Source: Heterocephalus glaber (lineage: Eukaryota > Chordata > Mammalia > Rodentia > Bathyergidae). Taken from it: DNA of 64,000 bases. The notes under the pieces are model-generated. The model was not told the DNA's origin, ran no database searches, and worked only from the letters and a program-made list of their open reading frames with translations. Location: positions 5,819,277 to 5,883,276 of the forward strand of contig NW_004624784.1 in NCBI RefSeq assembly GCF_000247695.1, given 5' to 3'. The position numbers and the translations under genes were made by a program. Each line of letters starts with the position of its first letter. The stretch's first letter is position 1. Shown here piece by piece: positions 53,072 to 63,850 of this stretch.

Positions 53072-53461
53072 CACTTTGCCCTAAGTTTGAAGAACTGTCT
53101 TCTTAAAGAGGGTGGAGAACATGGTGACTGGGAATGCATTGGAGGTTGTTCCCATCATTATGCATGAAGATAACTGGAAGGAAAATATACAGGCAGGTGG
53201 CATAAAGCACAGATGCCTCTTGTCTTAACATGGAGTTGAAAATAGCCTAAGCCAAAGCATGCTGGATACACCCAAGCATCATAGCTTAGCCATACTGTAC
53301 ACTGAGAATATCAGTTGTTTGCCTTCATGATTGTGGGGCTGGTTGGAATCTTCTCATTGTTGCTTCTCAGCATCTTGAGATAGTAACTTACCACACATAA
53401 ATACCCAGGAAAAGATCAAAATTCAAAATCAGAAGCATCATTTCTACTCAATACCTATAGC

Positions 53462-53550
53462 TTTTTTTTTTTTTTTTGGTACCGGGGATCGAACTCGGGT
53501 CCTTGCACTTGTGCAGCAGGCGGTGAAACCACTGAGCTAAATCCCCGGCC
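53462..53550 (-). mobile_element. ID SINE, young copy with target-site duplication
   Basis: The body retains intact CpGs ('accggggatcgaactcgggt', 'aatccccggccc'), a sign of recent insertion. The flanks 'caatacctatagctttt' (53449-53465) and 'caatgcctgtagctttt' (53551-53567) are a 17-bp duplication with two differences. Confidence 0.93.
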
Positions 53551-54019
53551 CAATGCCTGTAGCTTTTGCAACTTCAAAAGTCAGACTATCCCGAGTTTGG
53601 AGATTATTGAGGCAGCCCACACCCAGCCTCTGGGCAGCCATCAACATGCATAAAGTCTGTAATCTCTGGGCCACAGGTGGAGCTAAAATATAAAACTGAT
53701 GAAACCTTAAGGTTAAGTCTTAGATTGTCCATCCCTAAACAATGTGAAGATGACACAGAGCAGGTTAGGAGACTTTATGAGAAAATCATTTCCACATATG
53801 TAAGATAAAATGAATAGCAATTGAGTGGCAGGCAGGGCCCACACACCACAAAGCCATGCTAATGGAAAGTGTGATTTTGCTGTCCCTTTATTCTTTCCAC
53901 AGACTCTGTGAATGTTAGCTGTTCTTTCTTCTGTCCCAGTTTGCTCCTTCCTTCAACAAATATCTAGGTGTCAGGTGCCATGGTATGTACTGGGTCATCA
54001 ACCATTGATTAAATCATTT

Positions 54020-54536
54020 GAAAATTACTTATTCAACACCTATGATGTGTGGGGCAGTGTTCTAACCACTGGTAAATGAGACAGAAGAGAATTCTATGTT
54101 CATGGAGTTTACATTCTAAAGAGGAATAAAGAAAATAAGTACAATGGGTATTGGAGGGTAATGTATAAAAATGCTAAACAAAATTTAAAATCAGGCACTA
54201 TAATAATCACCTGACAGGTACTTTAGTTACGGTGGCAAGGAAGGGTTCCTGGAAGAAGTAATCTCTGTGCTGAATGCCGAATGTCAAAATGAGGAAGTCC
54301 TATGAAGGTTAGTGACAGGAGGATTCCCTACAGAGGAATAGCTAGAATGAAGTCTCTATGACAGAAAAGCCTTTTTTTATGTTTGAGTAAAGTTAGAGCC
54401 CTTGTGGCTGGCACATAATGAGGGGGAGAATAAAAAAGGTTCGAGTAGTAGAGGCACATTTGTAGCCTTACAGGTGAGAGTAACATGCTTAATTTCATTC
54501 TAACTACATTGCAAAGCAATTGAGGTTTTTAAAAAA
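54020..54536 (+). mobile_element. L2 LINE fragment, left part
   Basis: 'ttattcaacacctatgatgt', '..tcatggagtttacattctaa', '..aagggttcctggaagaagta' and '..attgcaaagcaattgaggtt' follow the L2 3' region. It is interrupted at about 54536 and resumes at 54731. Confidence 0.7.
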
Positions 54537-54730
54537 TGTATCTATTTTATATTTCTATCCTCCCTTTCTCTTTCTCTCTCCCTTTCCATTCCTCTCTTAT
54601 ATCTGTCTCCCATATGATAATCTGAAATGTATTATTTGTTTGCTATTACACAGATGATATACTATTCTCGATGTCATTCTGCACCTTACTGTTTTCACTC
54701 AATATGCCTTAAAAACCTAAGTCCCTGGGA
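54537..54730. mobile_element. Insert within L2, probably L1-derived
   Basis: About 195 bases split the L2. The junctions share 'tttttaa', and the content includes 'ttctgcaccttactgttttc', typical of old reverse L1 3' sequence. Confidence 0.4.
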
Positions 54731-54800
54731 ATTTTTAACAGGGAAATGACATGACCTTATTTGCACTTTTAAAAAATGTTACTCTCGCTGCTATGGGAGA
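54731..54800 (+). mobile_element. L2 LINE fragment, right part
   Basis: 'cagggaaatgacatgacctt' and 'gttactctcgctgctatggg' continue the L2 consensus after the insert. Confidence 0.65.
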
Positions 54801-54929
54801 AATGCCTGAGTCAATGGAGCATGGAGCATAGAGAGAGTGAAGAGGAACCCTGGCTCCCTTCTCTTTTCCCCTCTCAGCACATTCATTCTTGGTGTAAAAC
54901 TGCCCATGTGTCTGTCATCTGCTCAGGGA

Positions 54930-55035
54930 GATCCCTGGGGTTCAAGCCAGTGTCTATCTTCATCTCTGTCTCAAACATGTAACAAGGTGCCTGACACTAT
55001 AAGGTGCCCAATAAACATTTGTTGGAAAGTTTAGG
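54930..55035 (+). mobile_element. L2/MIR 3' end
   Basis: 'caaggtgcctgacactataa' and 'ggtgcccaataaacatttgt' are the classic end of these old elements. Confidence 0.6.
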
Positions 55036-56385
55036 TATGTATTTGTATTAATAAATCATTTAACACTGAGCATGTTTTCCTTCCCATGATTAGTTAGTAC
55101 TTGTGATGAAATATCCAGTGTAAGATGTCTCAGAGAGATATCTTCATGTGACAATGCAGTGACAACAAATGATTTTTGCATTATCTATTTGGGATGATAG
55201 CAATTTGGGTGGTGAAGGGCCCAGAAATCAATTCCGATATAATAGTCAAGAATACTAGAGATGTTGGTGCTGGTAAAGATTCGGGAGAACATGACAGCTA
55301 TTTTCATATACACAAGGCACCATCATATAGAAGAGACATGCTGATTTTTGTCTTTCTCCAGGGGAAGAGGCAGGAATGAGAGATCCATTTCAAATAAAGA
55401 AAACTAATTTCCTGTAGCCATCCAGTAATAGAATAGGGTCCTTTGTGAGGTAATGAATACATTGTCCCATAGGTACTCACACAGAAATTAGATAATGATT
55501 TGTCATGGATGATGCAGAAGTGACTCCTGAATTTTATGTAATGATAATAACGGCCACCATAATTTAACACATACAGAGTCTCTCTGTTTCTTCTCTATCT
55601 GATGCTGAGTGGAGAGAACTCTGGGGCTTTTCTTGAGAGAAGCTCCAGTTATTTCTCTATCTTTTTGGCTTCATTGGCTTTGCCCAGTCTTATCTCATTC
55701 TTGCTTCTACAAGGCAGATTCTCAAGTTGGCATACTGGTCCTGCCTGAGGGTGCCAAGGCTAGATCTATGTCCCTCAGGAATCTTACTGGAAGATGGTTG
55801 TTCAATAAAGGAAAGACTTGAATACTCTGAAGCCCCCAGCCCAAAGTCATCCTGACCTTAACCCAACAGTCTGAACATACTCTACCCCCTCTGATAGCTA
55901 AATTTCTTCTAAGAGTTTGCTATTCTAACACTCCTTTAATGAAAGATAATTACTGAGAAGAATTCAGAAAAGAGGAGTGACAGGAAGGGTTATTATGGAT
56001 TTTGTTTTATTTTCATTTTATTGTGTTTGCTTTTGTGGAATCATTGAATGGGGAAAATTTTGTATTTGTTTGGGTGGGGGGTTGCTTATTGGCTCCCATG
56101 GAGAAAATGTAATGCTTATGATCTCCACAAAGCCAGGGAGATCTTGTATTTCTGAAATTGAAATTTATGATTCTGAAAAGCCTTACTACTCTTCATGCAT
56201 AAATGATAACTTGGTGACACAATAGCACCATACCTGTTCTATTTCCTATGCTGTCCAGAGCCCCACCTGGGCAGTGCTATTCCACAGGCCGTAGTGCTAA
56301 AAATCTCAACAGAAAAGTGCTTTATTCGTGGGTGCTAGAAAGAGTGATCCCTCTAGGCTGTGAAAACCAACATCAATTTTCCTCC
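55036..56385. other. Unclassified sequence
   Basis: No gene or repeat recognised. Open frames at 55176-56225 lack known motifs. Confidence 0.4.
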
Positions 56386-56750
56386 NNNNNNNNNNNNNNN
56401 NNNNNNNNNNNNNNNNNNNNNNNNNNNNNNNNNNNNNNNNNNNNNNNNNNNNNNNNNNNNNNNNNNNNNNNNNNNNNNNNNNNNNNNNNNNNNNNNNNNN
56501 NNNNNNNNNNNNNNNNNNNNNNNNNNNNNNNNNNNNNNNNNNNNNNNNNNNNNNNNNNNNNNNNNNNNNNNNNNNNNNNNNNNNNNNNNNNNNNNNNNNN
56601 NNNNNNNNNNNNNNNNNNNNNNNNNNNNNNNNNNNNNNNNNNNNNNNNNNNNNNNNNNNNNNNNNNNNNNNNNNNNNNNNNNNNNNNNNNNNNNNNNNNN
56701 NNNNNNNNNNNNNNNNNNNNNNNNNNNNNNNNNNNNNNNNNNNNNNNNNN
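56386..56750. other. Assembly gap (365 N)
   Basis: Runs of N. Open frames that cross it are not meaningful. Confidence 1.
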
Positions 56751-56884
56751 TATGTATTCTTACTTTATTCATCAAGTGGTTACTGAGCACCAACTATACC
56801 TTAAGCTTCCACTGAGGATATACTTGTAAACCAAGTCCTGCTCTTCAAAATCTTACCTTCTTGAAAAATTTATAATAATCTTAA

Positions 56885-57095
56885 TGCTTGTTGAATAACC
56901 ATGTTCCAAGTTCTATACTCTGTACTTTATATGTGTTATTCCAAAATCTCATCAGAAAGAGACTATTACCAATCTCTAGTTCACATCTGAGGAGATTAAG
57001 ACCCAGATATGAAAATGAACTTGTCCCAGACACACAGCTAACAAAATGGCAGAGCTAGTTATCTAGTTCAACTGGAGGATTTGGCATTAGAGCTC
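56885..57095 (-). mobile_element. MIR SINE relic
   Basis: 'ctctgtactttatatgtgtt', '..tctgaggagattaagaccca' and '..cacagctaacaaaatggcag' in reverse MIR order. A second MIR-like tail lies at 57150-57235. Confidence 0.72.
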
Positions 57096-57239
57096 ATGCT
57101 GGTTATTTTGTACTTTACTGTCCCTTCAACACGAATATAATCTGGATGGAAAGCACAGGCTCACATGGTCAGTGACTGGCCATAGTGGAACTTGAGCCCA
57201 GGTTTGTCTAACTTTAAGACATGTATTCTCTGATCAGGC

Positions 57240-58640
57240 TACTAACAGCAGTAGAAATACTGAATCACTGGAGCCAGATCAGACAGGGTTGGAATTAGTT
57301 TCTACTTCTACCATTTGAGCTATTTTTAAAAGCTGACAAAGAAAAATACATAATTTAAAGAAGACCTGTTGTGTAGTAAATACTTTGAACCTGCTTATCA
57401 TAATAATAGGTCCTTACTCTTCTTTTTCTTCCTCCTCCTTCCCTTCCTTTATTTCTCTTTCCTTCCTACAAATACAGATTGACTGTTTTCCAACTGTCAC
57501 AGACAGTTCTGGGTGCTACATTTTTAAAAGCAGATTAAAAGTTACTTTAAATACTTTGTTTTTGGTTATCAAGGGTTGAGTAAGCAGAAGATAAAATGTT
57601 TTCCACTATTCAGTGATTTGGTCAATATAACAAGTTGGTAATATTTTCTAGAACATTCAGTAAAGTTGATTCTGTTTACACCAATGGCAATTATCTTTAA
57701 ATTGGCAAATGTGATTTTCCCTTTCTTTGTTCTCTTTTCAGTGTTTTAGAATGTGCACAAGTCAGTAAAACAAGCTGGTTTCCCTTTTATTTTCAGAGGT
57801 TTTATCCTTGGGGAAGGGCAGGGACTCATATCTGGGGCTGGAATTTCTGAGTTAGTGTATGTTTCTTCAGCTGTTCTGACACTGAAGAGATTGGAGCAGC
57901 AGCATACCCAGCCAGAATCAAGTGTCCAATCTGAGACCTTAGTGTATGTCCCATGCCCAAATAGACGAATAAATGAAGTCTTTTAATCAGTATGGTGGGT
58001 GAACTGGACTGGGAAAACAAGAACAGTAAAGACAGAAAGATTCTTCTACTCTCTGTGAACCTATATTTATTGAGAGCTGAATGCAAGATACTAGGAGACT
58101 TTTCCTCCTAGATAAAGAAATTGATTTATTTTGGAGTCAACATTCCTGTAAAGGAGACAAGCCATGAACACAAAACGGCATGAGAGAACACTAGGAGGCC
58201 TCAGTGAGCATACCCTCCCTAGAACATCTACAGATCAGGCACCATAATATAAATCAGCCACATGTTAGGATTGTGAAAAAATTGAGTTTCATTTTATAAC
58301 CACAAGTACTTTCCTTGACTCTGAGTCCTCAGGTATGCCTAGAGCAAATAATTTATTTTATGCTGTTTGTATATCTTCAACCCAATTATCAAGCTTAATT
58401 AGGCTACTGTTACCTCTATCACTATTTATGTTCCCAAGACCATTTCATCCTTCTCAGTCACTGTTCAGGTCAAAGCTCTTTTCTTGAGCTTTCCCTCATT
58501 CACCCAATTCTGCACTGCATAGAAACCAATCTACAGCTGTGCCCTAGGGGTGGTCAGGACTCGGTGGCTGCTGAATGTGGAACTGGAAGGATGGCATGAG
58601 AAGTGGAACTCAGATTTGGATTCCTATGGCTTGGGGAATA
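57240..58640. other. Unclassified sequence
   Basis: I see no gene or clear repeat. Confidence 0.4.
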
Positions 58641-59462
58641 GTGTTTCCATACACAACCACAATTTTTAGTTGGGGCTATTGAAGAAGTTTCTCCAACCAA
58701 GGCACCTTTGCCTTTACAATGGAAATCAAATGACCCCATTAAGGTTGATAAATGGCCCCTAACACAGGAGAAACTAACCATTTTAGAGCAATTTATATTA
58801 GAACAACTTAACAAAGGGCATTTAGAACCATCCTGAGCCCTTGGAACACACCCATATTTGTTATTCCTAAAAGGTCAAGCAAAGGGCATTTGCTTCAAGA
58901 CTTACAGGCAATTAGGGCACTGCAACCTCATTTACCAAACCCAGTAGCAATTCCCCAGAAGTGGCCACTTATAGTTATAAATTTAAAAGAGTGCTTCTTC
59001 AATATTCCTTTGTGGGTGACTGACTGACCTCAATTTGCCTTTTACTAGATCAGGCCTAAAATAGGGATAGCAACTTTTCAACTGTAGAATTTGTATAAAA
59101 TATTACAGGGAGATTCTGATCTTATTTCCCCTCAAAAATTAATTCCAAGCGCAAGGACCCGAGTTCGATCCCCTGTACCAAAAAAAAAAATTAATTTCAG
59201 AGGCATAAAAGGAGTTCCAATTAATAGAACAAAGCATACATAACTATCAAGTTTTTCATGTAAACTCTAACCATCCAGATCATTTGTTTGTGCTTAACAG
59301 TCCCATTCACCTATAAGTTTAATAGGACAGTGATATGAGAAACAGGTCTTTCCCATGGAATGGTTGTTTTTATCCAACTGGTTAGTGAAATATCAATAAT
59401 TACATCTAGAGCAAATTGCAAAAGTAGTTTCCTTGGGATGTAATTTGTACCTGATGATTATT
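58641..59462 (+). mobile_element. Endogenous betaretrovirus-like pol, RT part (left of insertion)
   Basis: Translating the plus strand gives the start of a class II (ERV-K/betaretrovirus-like) reverse transcriptase (WPLTQEKL near 58752, [10 protein letters not shown] near 58800). This is followed after 59090 by the region downstream of the polymerase centre. The catalytic palm with its YXDD box is missing, so an internal deletion lies near 59045-59095. Many stops are present. The segment also carries a truncated ID SINE at 59147. It ends at the target-site duplication 59449-59462 and continues at 62466. No gag, LTR or primer-binding site is identified upstream. Confidence 0.85.
59147..59189 (+). 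mobile_element. 5'-truncated ID SINE
   Basis: Only the 3' half of the ID body ('caaggacccgagttcgatcc', 'ctgtacc') plus A11. It is flanked by 'aaaattaattcc' and 'aaaattaatttc', a target-site duplication within the ERV pol. CpG retention suggests it is young. Confidence 0.85.
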
Positions 59463-59481
59463 ATTTTTTTTTTCTAAAAAA

Positions 59482-59487
59482 TTTATT
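59482..59487 (-). promoter_or_regulatory. Poly(A) signal of the HAUS2 retrocopy
   Basis: AATAAA on the minus strand lies about 10 bases before the A-rich tail at 59463-59473. It marks the true 3' end of the copied mRNA. Confidence 0.8.
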
Positions 59488-59562
59488 AGTACATATTTAC
59501 AGTACATACATTTTATAATCTTCTTGGGGAGTTTGATAGATGTACACAATATAGTTTGTTTC

Positions 59563-59644
59563 TTTTTTTTGGTACTGGGGATTGAACTTGGGTCCTTGTG
59601 CTTTCGCAGCAAGTGGCGAAACCACTGAGCCAAATCCCTGGCCC
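59563..59644 (-). mobile_element. ID SINE in HAUS2 3' UTR copy
   Basis: Reverse ID body with a perfect 16-bp duplication 'agtttgtttctttttt' at 59553-59568 and 59645-59660. On the HAUS2 copy it lies in the same orientation as the mRNA. Confidence 0.93.
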
Positions 59645-59720
59645 AGTTTGTTTCTTTTTTTAATCCACCCCCCAGAGCTAATTGTTCTTGGTAGCCACAT
59701 GTTTAAAGGTTGAATTTAAA

Positions 59721-59839
59721 TTGAATGTGGTGGTTCACACCTGTAATCCCAGCACTTGGGAGGCTGAGGCAGGAGGATCACTGTGAGTTCAAGGCCAGCC
59801 TGAGTCACACAGTGAGACTGTGTCAAAAAAAAAAAATTT
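59721..59839 (+). mobile_element. B1 SINE monomer (proto-B1 type)
   Basis: 'cacctgtaatcccagcactt', 'gaggctgaggcaggaggatc' and 'gttcaaggccagcctgagtc', then an A tail. Flanked by a perfect 11-bp duplication 'ttgaatttaaa' (59710-59720, 59840-59850). It lacks the 29-bp internal duplication. Confidence 0.95.
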
Positions 59840-60294
59840 TTGAATTTAAAAAATTCATCACCACTTATCAATCCTAGAATAGCATTAAATCAATTTTTTT
59901 TCTCAAGCTTTTAGGAGTCAGATAGCCTGAATGCCCACACTTGCACAAACTAAAAAGCATCTTCCCTTTCTATGACTTGGGATTCACACTAGGGCCAAGA
60001 GGTTTTAGTTAAAAATTACATGTTTGTTTTGATATTTTGAGAAAGACATATACAAAACCAGACATATCAATATTTGCAACATAGTAGGTGATATGACACA
60101 TAATACTGTATATACATATACACACACTAATATATACAGGAAATCACATCAGGAAAAAAGCTGGGTGTGAACAGGCTTATGATGAAATACAACTAGGGCC
60201 TTTGCTAAAGTCTGCATAATGTTCAAGATATTACTACTGCTCTTCTAGATCCCATTTGTAAAAGTTTGTGATATAGACTTGAAAACATAATTCT

Positions 60295-60381
60295 TTTTTA
60301 TTTTTTTGGTACTGGGAATCAAACTCAGGACCTTGCGCTTTCAAGGCAGGCGGTGGAACCACTGAGCTAAATCCCCGGCCC
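60295..60381 (-). mobile_element. ID SINE in HAUS2 3' UTR copy
   Basis: Reverse ID ('ggtactgggaatcaaactca', '..gagctaaatccccggccc') flanked by 'aattctt' on both sides. Confidence 0.92.
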
Positions 60382-60916
60382 AATTCTTGTTGTTTTAGCA
60401 GGGTGTTTCTTTGGCAATAATCTTGCTTCCTTAAGAGTATCTATTTTACTCATCTATTATGTGAAGTCTTCTTGCTAAGGAGTGTGATGAACAAGGCTCA
60501 GTGGACCCCTGTGATGCAGCAAATGCAACAGTATAAAAAACACAATTTAAAGCAAAACTGAATCCTTGGTCTGAAAACAAAATAAGCCAGAAGTGGTTAT
60601 AGCTGTGATACAAATCAATATATCTTTGTTAGTAGTACATGATCAGTATTCTATGAACTATCATATGAACAATAATTCACGTGAAATATCTGAGCATTTA
60701 ACAAGATAAACAGTAACAAATTTACTATAATGTGTTGTTCCTTTTCCTTGCTCTCCTTTTCTTCTTTGCCTGTTCCTAAGGCTGCCAGTGAACACCCTCA
60801 CAAATGGAACAATGCATTAGGGAGTACAAGAACATGGCTTGCTATGAGGATTCACAGGCCTCAGCACATCACCATACTCATAACCGTGGTCTATTACAGC
60901 ACAACACACAAGGCAA

Positions 60917-61018
60917 GGGATGGGCTGTAGCACAGTGGTAGAGCAGGTGCTTCACATGCACACACACCAGGTCCTGGGTTTGATCTAGCACCACGAACAC
61001 ACAAACACAACACACACA
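60917..61018 (+). mobile_element. Older rodent ID element with CA-rich tail
   Basis: 'gctgtagcacagtggtagag' (box A) and 'gtcctgggtttgatctagca' (box B) in sense orientation, followed by a CA-rich tail. Unlike the younger ID copies it has the '..agcacc' 3' end and CA repeats. Confidence 0.75.
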
Positions 61019-62451
61019 TAAATCAAAAGGGCAAAGAGCAAAGGTTCATGGGACAAAGTCTGAGGAAAACCAGGCAGAAGTCCTTTGCCAGTGGAATCAC
61101 ACAAGACATGCCACAAACCTTTAGCAACTGAACTGTGACCACATGCGTAAAATGTTACCTACCAGGGAAACTTGTTGGAGATACAGCCCCAGGGTTTTAC
61201 TAGGGACTAGTCACAAAGGATTCTTATAACTGGCATGTTTCAAAATTCTCAACTCCCACAAGGAAAGCAAGTATTCAGAATAAGCCACATTATACAAACA
61301 GCTGAGTCACACTGAGCCACTCCTGTTAGTGAGAGTGGAGGGAGCCCTCCTGACAGCTGAGCTCCCAGAAGGATCAGCCAAGGACCAGCCTTGTCAGTAG
61401 CCCTTTGCAAGAATAGGCCTGCTATGTTATTCTTTCCTGAGCATCATGACAATTCCATAGGAATAATTGCCATAGACACTTTCAGATTCAAGAAGACAAT
61501 TTAGAAAGATGACTTAAAAAAAAAAGGACATAATAAAATAATTTGCTGAGGAATGGTTAACTCATTTATGTTAATCAATTCAGCTATATTTTATTTGTAT
61601 TAGCTTTCTGAAAAGTACATTAAGAATGTATAAAAAACAAAGGAAAAGTAAGTTTGGTCCTATAGAACCCTGAATCTTGGTACTCCAATAAAAACAGGGC
61701 TCTTTCAGTACTGGTAGCAACAAAGCCTATATACCCAAGTGACAATCAACCAGAAACAGACTTCATAACTATGTCATATTTATGAGCATAATTTTCTTCA
61801 TCTTAACATTTTGGGGATCTGAGAAGAAACTTCCTTTTGTTGTTCTCGCCACTTGAGTATATTCTCTGCCAGTTCCTCTGTCTCATTCACCAAAATATCC
61901 ATCTTGGCTAAAGCCTTGCTCATTTTCTTTATATTTTCATCTAAATGAAGGATATTTCTAATAGTTTCAAGATGGGTTTCCAATTTCTCAATAAAAGTCA
62001 CAGCCAACTATAGTAAATGTACCATGTATCTGTGATATATCGCTTCCATAGGTAAGTTTTCCTGGCACATGGGCTTCAACAGCCTTTGCCTGAGGGACCT
62101 CTTCTTTTTTAGCACTGCTTCCAGATAACTGTTCGTGCTTTGCAGGGTGTGACACTTAGCCAAATAGGAAGGATGAACAATATCTGCTGTTTCTTTTTCT
62201 AGTTCCAGAAGTTCAATTTCCAGGCTTTTCTGATAGATTTCAGCTTGACTATTTGTTGTCTGCTGTAGTCTGGAGAAATTCACAAAGCAAGAAGCTGTTT
62301 TCTTAGATATGTTTAACATCTCCTGAGTGACCACGCCAGAGCCCACAAGGTGGCCCAGTAGCAGCCAGGCTCAGACACCCAGTCCCAGGGGCTAGCACCG
62401 CCCATCCTCTGGCGAGCATCCCGGGAGCGCGCCGGGGAGGGAGTGAGCGCC

Positions 62452-63850
62452 ACCTGATGATTATTTATTCCTGATCCTTATTTCACCTTTATCCTAGTTG
62501 ATAAGGCTCAAATGCAGATGCTGCTACAAACTGCTTTATTTTGGCAAGTAGCCTTTGCAGATTTCATAGGACAAATAGATAATCATTACCCTAGTGATCC
62601 TCTGCTTCAGTTTTTTGCACAACATGAATTTATTCTCCCCAAGGTTACTCAATTTCATTCATTGCAGGGTGCCTCAACTTACTTCACTGATGGCTCCTCT
62701 AAAGGCCAACCAGCAATTTGGAGTTCTTCCTTTAGCTATTTATTGCCTACACCTGGTCCTCTGCTCAGAGGTCCGAGTTGCTAGTCAGTTTATTTGTGAT
62801 TAAAAGCTTTCCTTCCCAACCTCTTAATATTTTGAGTGATTGCTCTTATGCAGTTTATTTGATTCAAAGACTGGAAGGAGCTATGGTCCACTCTACCTTA
62901 GAACCTAAATTATTAAACTTGTTTTTAAGATTACAAAAGGCCATACATCAGAGAACTGTTACCTTTTATATTGGACATATTCAATCACATAACAGTCTTC
63001 CTGGACCACTTTAATATGGCAATGAACAAGCAGATTGGCTTATAGGATTTCTTACTGCTTTTGATCAGGCTAAGGAATCACATAGCTATTTCCATCAGAA
63101 CTCCAAGGCACTACATGATTTTCAACTATCTCAAGCTCAGACACAACAGATAGTTATGGTCTGTCCTAGTTGCCAGCAGATTCCATGGCCAATTCCCCCA
63201 GAGGGAACCCTCAAGGCCTAGCCAGTAACATGATTTGGCAGATGGTTGTGATGCATGTCCCCTCTTTTGGAAAGTCTCAATTTGTATGCTTCTATAGATA
63301 CATTTTCACATATCATACATGCCACATATCACTCTGGTAAGAAAGGGCACCATGTTCAACAACACTGCTTGTCTGCCTTTGCTGCTATGGGAGTACCCAA
63401 AAATATTAAAATGGACAATGGCCCATCATATGTTAATAAATGTATCCAAAAATTCTTTCTTATTTGGCATGTTAAGCATAGTACTGGTATCCCATATAAT
63501 CCACAAGGACAAGCCATAGTAGAAAGAGACTATGCCACTCTCAAACATCAATTGCTTAAACAATCAAAAGGGGAAAATCAGCTGCTTCTACAAGCTTGTT
63601 TAGATCTGTTTGTGTACTAAATTTTTAAAATCCTGCAGCAGGTTTCACACACTGCCTCCTATGCTCCACTGGCTTATAGATGCCACAGCTAAGACCCAGA
63701 AATCACAAGTCCTTTGGAAAGATGTCCAAACAGGTAAATGGCAAGGCCCCACTGCCTTAATACCTTGGGGGAGATATTTTGCTTGTGTGCTGACAGATAA
63801 TAATGAAAGCTGTGAGTGCCCTCCCGGAACATGCAACCATGGGTCAGGCT
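62452..63850 (+). mobile_element. Endogenous betaretrovirus-like pol, RNase H and integrase part
   Basis: This continues the ERV after the HAUS2 insertion. It begins with the RT connection region (IDNHYPSDPLLQF near 62577). RNase H follows, with the FTDGSSKG motif at 62683-62706 and a DCSYAVYL segment near 62840. The integrase has a CPSC zinc-finger pair near 63165 and the catalytic triad D, D and E at 63297, 63414 and 63522. The last two lie 35 residues apart, as in retroviral integrases. The open part 63255-63620 covers most of the catalytic core; stops and frameshifts separate it from RNase H and from the C-terminal domain (WKDVQTGKWQGP near 63715). I do not see env or an LTR before the window ends. 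Confidence 0.9.

Larger units (their letters stand above)
59463..62451 (-). pseudogene. HAUS2: Processed pseudogene of HAUS2 (CEP27), near full-length mRNA copy
   Basis: The parent encodes a subunit of the augmin/HAUS complex, which nucleates microtubules within the spindle. The minus strand carries about 46 nt of GC-rich 5' UTR, a start codon at 62403-62405, the coding region to about 61700, and about 2.2 kb of 3' UTR. It ends with an AATAAA (plus-strand 'tttatt', 59482-59487) and a short A tail. Matches include [19 protein letters not shown] and [20 protein letters not shown]. Lesions are a frameshift in the first 30 codons, a stop replacing glutamate at 62008-62010 (between MVHLL and LAVTF), and a frameshift after IPKML at about 61800. 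A 14-bp perfect duplication, 'acctgatgattatt', flanks it. It contains ID and B1 SINEs in the 3' UTR part. It has no introns and is not functional as the full protein. Confidence 0.95.

Noticed and set aside
53462..53550. tRNA genes at the ID SINEs
   Set aside because: Box A/B-like sequences belong to SINE bodies with poly(A) tails and target-site duplications, not to folding tRNAs.
56248..56829. Long open frames on both strands
   Set aside because: They consist mainly of the N gap.
61798..62346. HAUS2 as a functional retrogene
   Set aside because: In-frame stop, N-terminal frameshift and C-terminal frameshift; no promoter evidence.
63255..63620. Domesticated integrase gene
   Set aside because: The open part is a fragment of a broken ERV pol with stops on both sides; no start context or conservation evidence.
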